This document shows positions 42,452 through 51,300 of a stretch of DNA of 64,000 bases, one piece after another. The stretch is from Aulosira sp. FACHB-615. Lineage in GTDB: Bacteria > Cyanobacteriota > Cyanobacteriia > Cyanobacteriales > Nostocaceae. The DNA lies in the NCBI RefSeq assembly GCF_014698045.1, contig NZ_JACJSE010000006.1, positions 310,001 through 374,000 on the forward strand, read 5' to 3'. Made by a program: the position numbers and the translations under genes. How positions within the stretch are numbered: the stretch's first letter is position 1; every line of letters starts with the position of its first letter. The notes under the pieces were generated by a model. It was given only the letters and a program-made list of their open reading frames with translations. It did no database searches and was not told the origin of the DNA.

Positions 42452-45400
42452 ATGACTACTGAATATTGCATTCCTCTGATTCCTGGATATCAAATTAGCG
42501 AATTACTATATGCAGGTTCTCGCAGCATAGTATATCGAGCTATGCGTCAATTTGATCAGATGCCAGTAGTAATTAAAGTTTTAACTTCCGAACATCCAAC
42601 CTTACAAGAATTATTGCAATTTCGCCATCAATATAATATTAGTAAAAATATTGATATTCCGGGAATTATTCATCCCTTAGCTTTAGAAACTTATAAAAAT
42701 AGTTATATCTTGGTCATGGCGGATACTGGGGGAATTGCTTTAAGAGAGTATGCCAAAACCAAATATATCAGTATAGGAGAATTTTTAGAGATTGCTCTCC
42801 AATTAACGCAAATTATCCACGATTTACACCAAAATCGCGTTATTCACAAAGATATTAAACCTGCCAATATTTTAATTCATCCCCAAACCAAACAAATTCA
42901 GCTTATTGATTTTAGTATTGCTTCATTACTGCCTAAAGAAACCCAAGAAATTAAAAATCCGAATGTCTTAGAAGGGACACTTGCTTATATTTCTCCTGAA
43001 CAAACGGGGAGAATGAATCGAGGTATTGATTACCGCAGTGATTTTTATTCTTTGGGTGTGACATTTTATGAATTACTCACAGGGAATTTACCTTTTATCT
43101 GTGATGATCCAATGGAGTTAGTGCATTGTCATATTGCTAAACAACCAGATGAATTGAACAATGCAAAAATCCCCCAAGTCATTGCCGAGATTGTGATGAA
43201 ATTGATGGCGAAAAATGCTGAAGACCGTTATCAAACAGCTTTAGGTTTAAAATTTGATTTAGAAAAATGTCTGACAGAATATCAATTAACTGGTAGATTA
43301 GACTATTTTACAATTGGTGAGTGGGATATTTGCGATCGCTTCCTCATTCCCGAAAAACTCTATGGACGAAAAGCCGAAGTTGGCGCATTATTAAGCTCTT
43401 TTGAACGTGTATCAGCAGGTACGGCAGAATTAACGCTAGTTGCTGGTTTTTCCGGGATTGGTAAAACCGCCGTGATCAATGAAGTGCATAAACCAATTCT
43501 CCAACAACGAGGCTATTTTATTAAAGGGAAATTTGACCAATTTAGTCGTAACATTCCCTTGGGTGGTTTTGTGCAAGCCTGCCGCGACTTGATGGGACAG
43601 TTACTATCCGAATCTGACATCAAACTTCAGCGATGGCAAGCAAAAATTTTGGCAGTTTTAGGCGACAATGCTCAAGTTTTGATTGACGTAATACCCGAAT
43701 TAGAATTAATTATTGGTCAACAACCACCTGTAGCAGATTTAGCCGCTAGTGCGGCACAAAATCGGTTTAATTTGTTATTTCAAAAGTTTATTAATATATT
43801 TACCACTGCCGAGCATCCTTTAGTAATATTTTTAGATGATTTACAGTGGGCAGATTTAGCTTCTTTGGAGTTGATTAAAACCCTAATCAAAACAAGTCAT
43901 TATCTGTTGGTGTTAGGTGCATATCGAGATAATGAAATATCAGCAACTCACCCATTACTGTTATTGCTGGAAGAACTCAACAAAACACAGGCAAGGATTA
44001 ATAAAATCACCCTGAAACCTTTAGCAGTTGATGATATTAATCATTTGCTGGCAGACACATTAAACTGCTCTTTAGAACTGGCTAAACCACTTACAGAATT
44101 AATCAACCGCAAAACTCAAGGTAATCCTTTTTTTACCACTCAGTTTCTCAAAGCATTACATGAAGAAAAATATATTACCTTTAATCGCGATCGCCGCTTT
44201 TGGGAGTGTGATCTTGTCCAAGTCAATACACTATCACTCACTGATGATATAGTCCAGTTCATGGCGTTGCAATTACAGAAATTGCCAGATGTCACGCAAA
44301 AAGTGTTGAAGTTAGCTGCTTGTATTGGTAACACTTTTGATTTAGCAACCTTAATGCTGATCTCAGAATTATCGCCACAGGAGACAGCAAAAGCATTATG
44401 GAAAGCTTTGCAAGCAGGGTTTATTTTACCTAACAGCCAAGTTTATCAGTTATTACAGTCTGATGAGATTGGTGGTTATGAGGTAGAAAATAGCATTAAT
44501 CCTACATATCAATTTCTACACGATCGCATTCAACAAGCTGCCTATTCTCTTATTTCCGATGACCAAAAGCAAATCACCCATTATCAAATCGGAAAACAAT
44601 TATTATGCAATACTCCGCTAGAGCAACAGGAAAATAGAATTTTTGATATTGTCAATCATCTGTATCGCGGCATTAATTATATCACTCAGCAACTAGAGAA
44701 AGATGAATTTGCTCAATTAAACTTCATAGCAGGTAAAAAGGCTAAAACTTCTACTGCTTATAAAGCGGCTATAAAATATTTTCAAACAGGACTTAGTGTG
44801 TTATCAGATGATAGTTGGCAAAATAATTATCAATTTATATTTTCTCTGTACAAAGAACAGGCAGAGTGTGAATATTTTCTAGGAGAATTTTCTGGGTCTG
44901 AGGAACTATTTGCCATTGCCTTACGGCATTCACAAAATATTTTCGATCAAGCTGATATTTATGCAGATATAATGATGCTAAAAATCACCCAAGGTGAAGA
45001 TTTTAATGCTGCCATTACGGCTGGTTTAAAAGCTTTGGATACCTTGGGAATGAGTCTACCAACTCTATCCGTAGCAATTCAATCTGCCATTGATATTGAA
45101 TTAAATAAGTTAGCCTCATTCCGTGCAACGGAGATTTATTATAATCTGCTGAATTTGCCTGTAATGACTGATCCTAATAAAAAAGCTTGTATGAAGCTTT
45201 TAAGTGTTTTATGTTCTATCACTTATCTCACAGGTAGCCATCAAATCAATCAATTAATCCGCTTATTAATGCTCAATACGTCCTTTGAGTATGGCAATTG
45301 TGAAAACTCTGGTATTGGTTACTGCTTTTATGGAATGGCACTGATTGAACAAGGAGAATATCAAACCGCCTATCAATTTGGCAAGCAAGCTCTAGAGCTT

Positions 45401-48262
45401 GATCAAAAGTTCAATCATCCGCAATATCTTGCCCAAAATATTAATATATTTTGCCATACGATTAATCCCTATATGAAACCGTTAAAAACTAATTTACCTC
45501 TCTATCAACGTTCATTTGATATTTGCAATGAATGTGGAGATTTAGTATTTGGTGTTTGGGCGGTTTTGTTCATGATTTGGACGATGTTAATTCAAGGCAA
45601 ATGTTTAGTAGATATTCATACTGAAATGGAGAAATATACAGATTATGTAGAAAAAGTAAATGATATCAATATATTACAGGGGTTTCTCCAACAGCAACAA
45701 TTTTTATCACATCTACAAGGGAGGATACATCACACTGAATTACTAGCAAATTGGGACAGTGAAGATATTAACTGTATTCAAATTTGGCGGAAAAATAATT
45801 TTCCTTCTGGCATCAATTGGTACTGTTTTTTGAGAATTCAGCTATCTTATATTTATGGTGATTATGTTGATGCAGTCAAAACTGCGATCGCTAATCAACA
45901 AACTCTGACTACTAATGGTAGTAGTTTCCCAATTATTCAATATCACTTTTATTATCCTCTGAGTCTCATTGCTCTTTACCCCCAAGCAACACCCGAAGAA
46001 CAAAAATCTTACTGGCAAATTATTCTTCAACATCAACAACAGATTAAAATATGGGCAAATAATTGTCCCGAAAACTTTCTGCATAAATATAATTTATTAG
46101 CAGCAGAAATAGCGCGGCTATCTGGTAATATTTGCGAAGCTATTGACCTTTACGATCGCGCGATCGCAGGTGCAATTGAAAATGAATATCTCCAAGAAGC
46201 TGCACTGAGTAACGAACTCGCTGCTAAATTTTACCTCGACTGGGGTAAAGAAAAAATTGCTTCAGTTTATATGCAAACCGCTTACTATTACTATGCCAGT
46301 TGGGGTGCGATCGCCAAAACCGAAGATTTAGAATATCGCTACCCTGACTTGTTACGTCCCATTCTTCAACAGATTAACCCTACTCTCAACATCTGGGAAA
46401 ATATCGAAAATTTGTTTGTCCCGAATCTCTCAATTCACTCTTCTACACAAGTCAATCAAGCTTCTAGCTCTAGTATTAATACTGCCCTAGATTTTACCGC
46501 CATCATCAAAGCTTCTCAAGCATTATCTAGCACAATTGATTTAGATGAACTGTTACAAAAACTCACAGAGATTATTTTGCAAAATTCTGGTGGCGATTAC
46601 TGTGCTTTAATCTTGCCTGATAGCGATGGTAATTGGCATCTCAAAGCCATCGGCACACCTGAAAATACCCAAGTTTGTTTTGAACCTCTAGAAAATAATC
46701 ATCATTTACCAATTAAACTGATCAATTATGTCAAAAATACTCAAGAAGTTGTCGTATTTGATAATCTGCAAACGGATTTGCCTGTTATTAGTGAATATTT
46801 AAATATCCACCGTCCAAAAAGTGTGTTGTGTTTACCAGTACTCAATCAAGGAAATTTGATTGGGGTTTTATATTTAAGAAACCAGTATACTAGTGAAGTA
46901 TTTACACGCGATCGCATTCTCATTCTGGAAATTCTTTGCACCCAAGCAGCGATTTCTCTAGAAAACGCCCGCCTCCACGCCCAAGAACGAGAAAAATCTG
47001 AGCGTTTAGAAAAATCTCAACAAAGATTGCAAATCATCATTCAACAAACTCCAGTCGCTATCTTCGAGTGGAATACTCAGTTTGAATGTCAACATTGTAA
47101 TCCAGCCGCCGAAAAATTGTTTGGCTATACACAAGCAGAAATTGTCGGCAATAATTTGCGGATAATTATCCCGGAAGAACATCATGTTTATGTAGATGAT
47201 GTGACTGCTTCGATTTTAGCTGAACATGGTGGTTCTCACGCAATTAATGAAAATATTACTAAAGATGGTCGACGGATTATTTGTGAATGGTTTAATGCCC
47301 CAATGTTAGATGCTAATGGTCAGGTTTGTGGTGGAGTTTCAATTGGTTTAGATATTAGCGATCGCCAAAAAACAGAAGCAGCAATTCATAAAAAATCCCA
47401 AGAATTAGAAACAGCTTTACAAGAACTCAAACAAGCCCAAATTCAGATGGTACAAAATGAAAAAATGGCTTCTTTGGGTAATTTAGTCGCGGGGGTAGCC
47501 CATGAAGTTAATAATCCCATTGGTTTTCTCAATGCTAGTATTAACAATGCCCAAGAATATGTGCAGGATTTAATTGGGCATTTAGAACTTTATCAGCAAT
47601 ATTATGCCCAACCTGTTGAGGCAATTCAAGAAAATGCTGAAGACATTGATTTAGACTTTTTAGTTGCAGATTTACCTCATTTGCTAGATTCGATGACGGA
47701 AGCCATGCAGCGCATTAAATCAATTAGTATGAGTCTGCGGACGTTCTCTCGTGCTGACACCGATAGCAAAGTCATGGCTAATATTCACGAAGGTTTAGAT
47801 AGTACCTTATTAATTTTAAAATATCGCTTAAAAGCTAATGACAAACGTCCTACTATTGATGTTCAAACAAATTATGGCAATATTCCTTTAGTTGAATGTT
47901 TTCCGGGTCAGTTAAACCAAGTATTTATGAATGTTTTGGCTAATGCTATTGATATGTTTGATGAAATGGCCCAAACGCACACATTTGCGGAATTACAAAC
48001 TCATCCCCAACAAATTACCATCCGCACTCAAGTTGTTGCCCATCAAGTTTATATTCATATTCAAGATAATGGCAAAGGTATGGGTGCAGAAGTACAAGAG
48101 AAAATCTTTGAGCATTTATTTACTACCAAAGGAGTCGGTAAAGGTACTGGGTTAGGATTAGCGATCGCGCGGCAAATTATCGAAGAAAAGCACGGCGGTC
48201 AAATCACAGTCAGTTCTGTTTTGGGGGAAGGGACAGAATTTATCATCCAACTGCCAGTGTAA
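42452..48262 (+). CDS. Giant hybrid kinase 1: Ser/Thr kinase, AAA ATPase, TPR-like region, GAF, PAS, His kinase
   Basis: 1936 residues. Ser/Thr kinase domain (about 8-270): VVIKVL lysine, VIHKDIKPANI with catalytic D134, LIDFSIASLL (DFS instead of DFG) and GTLAYISPEQTGRMNRG. AAA/STAND-type ATPase (about 295-570): Walker A GFSGIGKT (332-339) and Walker B LVIFLDDLQWAD. A long helical TPR-like region runs about 700-1310. GAF domain about 1345-1510, PAS about 1525-1645. The histidine-kinase phosphorylation helix has VAGVAHEVNNP with H1684, followed by ATP-binding boxes DNGKGMG and GTGLGLAIARQIIEEKHGG. The phospho-acceptor His, the ATPase and the Ser/Thr kinase all look functional. No transmembrane segment: a cytoplasmic signal integrator like the Anabaena HstK group. 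No response regulator is in the window. Confidence 0.93.
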   Translation: MTTEYCIPLIPGYQISELLYAGSRSIVYRAMRQFDQMPVVIKVLTSEHPTLQELLQFRHQYNISKNIDIPGIIHPLALETYKNSYILVMADTGGIALREYAKTKYISIGEFLEIALQLTQIIHDLHQNRVIHKDIKPANILIHPQTKQIQLIDFSIASLLPKETQEIKNPNVLEGTLAYISPEQTGRMNRGIDYRSDFYSLGVTFYELLTGNLPFICDDPMELVHCHIAKQPDELNNAKIPQVIAEIVMKLMAKNAEDRYQTALGLKFDLEKCLTEYQLTGRLDYFTIGEWDICDRFLIPEKLYGRKAEVGALLSSFERVSAGTAELTLVAGFSGIGKTAVINEVHKPILQQRGYFIKGKFDQFSRNIPLGGFVQACRDLMGQLLSESDIKLQRWQAKILAVLGDNAQVLIDVIPELELIIGQQPPVADLAASAAQNRFNLLFQKFINIFTTAEHPLVIFLDDLQWADLASLELIKTLIKTSHYLLVLGAYRDNEISATHPLLLLLEELNKTQARINKITLKPLAVDDINHLLADTLNCSLELAKPLTELINRKTQGNPFFTTQFLKALHEEKYITFNRDRRFWECDLVQVNTLSLTDDIVQFMALQLQKLPDVTQKVLKLAACIGNTFDLATLMLISELSPQETAKALWKALQAGFILPNSQVYQLLQSDEIGGYEVENSINPTYQFLHDRIQQAAYSLISDDQKQITHYQIGKQLLCNTPLEQQENRIFDIVNHLYRGINYITQQLEKDEFAQLNFIAGKKAKTSTAYKAAIKYFQTGLSVLSDDSWQNNYQFIFSLYKEQAECEYFLGEFSGSEELFAIALRHSQNIFDQADIYADIMMLKITQGEDFNAAITAGLKALDTLGMSLPTLSVAIQSAIDIELNKLASFRATEIYYNLLNLPVMTDPNKKACMKLLSVLCSITYLTGSHQINQLIRLLMLNTSFEYGNCENSGIGYCFYGMALIEQGEYQTAYQFGKQALELDQKFNHPQYLAQNINIFCHTINPYMKPLKTNLPLYQRSFDICNECGDLVFGVWAVLFMIWTMLIQGKCLVDIHTEMEKYTDYVEKVNDINILQGFLQQQQFLSHLQGRIHHTELLANWDSEDINCIQIWRKNNFPSGINWYCFLRIQLSYIYGDYVDAVKTAIANQQTLTTNGSSFPIIQYHFYYPLSLIALYPQATPEEQKSYWQIILQHQQQIKIWANNCPENFLHKYNLLAAEIARLSGNICEAIDLYDRAIAGAIENEYLQEAALSNELAAKFYLDWGKEKIASVYMQTAYYYYASWGAIAKTEDLEYRYPDLLRPILQQINPTLNIWENIENLFVPNLSIHSSTQVNQASSSSINTALDFTAIIKASQALSSTIDLDELLQKLTEIILQNSGGDYCALILPDSDGNWHLKAIGTPENTQVCFEPLENNHHLPIKLINYVKNTQEVVVFDNLQTDLPVISEYLNIHRPKSVLCLPVLNQGNLIGVLYLRNQYTSEVFTRDRILILEILCTQAAISLENARLHAQEREKSERLEKSQQRLQIIIQQTPVAIFEWNTQFECQHCNPAAEKLFGYTQAEIVGNNLRIIIPEEHHVYVDDVTASILAEHGGSHAINENITKDGRRIICEWFNAPMLDANGQVCGGVSIGLDISDRQKTEAAIHKKSQELETALQELKQAQIQMVQNEKMASLGNLVAGVAHEVNNPIGFLNASINNAQEYVQDLIGHLELYQQYYAQPVEAIQENAEDIDLDFLVADLPHLLDSMTEAMQRIKSISMSLRTFSRADTDSKVMANIHEGLDSTLLILKYRLKANDKRPTIDVQTNYGNIPLVECFPGQLNQVFMNVLANAIDMFDEMAQTHTFAELQTHPQQITIRTQVVAHQVYIHIQDNGKGMGAEVQEKIFEHLFTTKGVGKGTGLGLAIARQIIEEKHGGQITVSSVLGEGTEFIIQLPV

Positions 48263-48336
48263 ATTTTTACGTTACTATTGAGTAAGGTTGAGCGTTTGGG
48301 AATACTAAATCAAGACATTTTCAAGATTTAGATATT

Positions 48337-51300
48337 ATGATTGACACGCTTGTGAAGATTCCCGGATATCGCATTAGTGAAGAACTCTACAATGGTTCGA
48401 GAACGCTGGTTTACCGCGCAGTCAGAGAAAGCGACTCAATACCAGTAGTCATAAAACTGCTGAAAAATCCTTATCCCAGCTTTAGCGAACTGTTGTTATT
48501 TCGCAATCAATACACTATTGGCAAAAATCTCAACTCACCTCTGATTATCCAAACCTATAGCCTTGAACCCTTACATAATGGCTATATGTTAGTTATGGAA
48601 GACTTTGGGGGAATTTCTCTCAAGGATTATTTCAGCAAAAATCAGGGTCTTGCATCTTTAGAAGAGTTTTTAATTTTAGCGATCGCACTCTGCGACACTC
48701 TCAACTTACTCTACCACGAGCGAATTATTCATAAAGATATTAAACCCAGCAATATCTTAATTAATCCTGAAACCAAGCAAATCAAATTAATCGACTTTAG
48801 TATTGCATCACTCCTACCCAGAGAAACCCAAACCCTAGTTAACCCCAACGTATTAGAAGGCACACTCGCTTATATATCTCCCGAACAGACAGGGAGAATG
48901 AACCGGGGTATTGATTATCGCACAGATTTTTATTCCTTGGGTGTGACTTTTTATGAATTCCTCACAGGTGAGTTACCATTCTCATCTAATGATGCGATGG
49001 AATTGGTACATTCTCACATTGCGAAAATTCCCCCATTATTACACGCAATTAATCGAGATATCCCCTCAGTTATCTCAGAAATCGTCAGTAAGTTGATGGC
49101 GAAAAATGCTGAAGATAGATATCAGAGTGCATTAGGATTAAAATTTGATTTAGAAAAATGCTTAACTCAACTAAGAGAAACTGGTGAGATTCAGAGTTTT
49201 GCAATTGCGAGTCGGGATTTGTGCGATCGCTTCATTATTCCTGATAAATTATATGGCAGAGAAACCGAAGTAAATACCCTACTAGAAGCATTTGAAAGAG
49301 TCAGCCAGGGTACAACGGAAATGATGCTGGTGGCTGGGTTTTCGGGAATTGGGAAAACAGCCGTTGTTAACGAAGTGCATAAACCAATTGTTAGACAACG
49401 CGGCTACTTTATTAAAGGTAAATATGACCAATTTAATCGCAATATTCCCTTTTCGGCATTTGTACAAGCATTCCGCGATTTAATGGGGCAATTATTGACC
49501 GAAAGCGATGTACAAATAGAACAATGGAAGCATAAAATATTAGAGGCTGTCGGGGAAAATGGACAAGTAATTATTGAAGTCATTCCCGAATTAGAAAACA
49601 TTATAGGCGCACAACTGCCAGTAGTTGAATTATCAGGTGCAGCCGCCGAAAATCGCTTTAATTTATTATTTCAAAAATTCACCCAAATCTTTACAACTAA
49701 AGAACATCCATTAGTCATATTCTTAGACGATTTACAATGGGCAGATTCGGCATCATTAAAGTTAATACAGCTATTAATTGCGAATACTGGGCATCTTTTC
49801 ATTATTGGAGCATACCGTGATAACGAAGTTAATCCCGGACATCCATTATTGTTGACATTGGGTGAAATCCAAAAGACCCAAACCAAAATTAACACAATTA
49901 CTTTAGCAGCACTCAGTCAAGTACAAGTAAATAAATTAGCTGCTGATACCCTCAAATGTCCAGAAGATGTGGCATGGAATCTTTCTGTATTAATTTATCA
50001 AAAAACTCAAGGTAACCCATTTTTTACTACCCAACTTCTCAAAGCATTGCATCAAGATAAACTAATTCAATTTGACTTTGAATTAGGCTGTTGGCAATGT
50101 GATATTTCTCAAGTGAGTATCAAAGTAGTGACAGATGATGTTGTGGCTTTTATGAGCTTACAATTACGTAAATTGCCACCATCAACTCAAGAAATATTGC
50201 AGTTAGCAGCTTGTATTGGCAATTCTTTTGATTTGGCAACTTTAGCAATTGTTTCACAACAATCTCAAATCGAAACAGCAGCTTGTTTATGGAAAGCATT
50301 ACAAGAAGGGTTGATTTTACCAATTAGCGATGTTTATAAATTTTATATCGGGACAGAAACTTTAAGACATACATCAGAAAATCAACAGATTGTTAATTAC
50401 AAATTTTTACATGACCGAGTACAGCAAGCAGCTTATTCCCTGATTCCTGATGAACAAAAACAGGCAACTCATTACCAAATTGGACAATTATTATTATCCA
50501 AAATATCCCCAGAAGACACAGAAGAGCGAATATTTGAGCTAGTCGGGCAATTAAATCATGGCCAGACATTAATGAGTGAGCAACACCAACGGGATGATCT
50601 CGCCCGTCTCAATCTGATTGCAGCTCGCAAAGCGAGGACGACAACAGCATATCAAGGAGGGCGCGAATATGTTCGTGTCGGCTTATCGTTGTTGGGAGAA
50701 ACAGCTTGGCAAAGACAGTATGAAATCACCCTGGCTTTCTACGAGTTAGCCGCAGAATTAGCATCTTTGTGCGGAGATTATGCGGCGATGGAATCTGTGA
50801 TTGAAACGGTAATCGAGCAAGCACAGTCTGTACTAGAAAAAGTCAATGTCTACCGGATTCGCATTGTTTCTCTGATCTCTCAAAACAAATTGCTGGAATC
50901 GATTGAGGTAGCCAGGAACGTTTTAGCTTTGCTCGGCTTACCCCTGCCCGAAACCATGACGGAGGCTGATTTTCCGCCGATTATCGCTGAAGTCAATCAG
51001 CTGATCGGAGAGCGTGACATTGAGGATTTGGTACACCTACCGAGAATGAGCGATCGCCGAATTATGGCGATCGTTGAGATCATGACTCGTCTGTTCTCAT
51101 CTGCCTATATATCGGGTTCTTCGTTGTATGTTGCGCTGGTGACGATACCCGTGAAGTTATCCATTGAATATGGGAATACACTCGCTTCTATAGCTGCTTA
51201 TTCTTGCTACAGCATTATTGTTGCCAATTTTCTCCAAGATGTGAATGCAGGGGTGAAATTTAATCAGTTAGCCATTCAACTCACCTCAGCACTAGAGGCC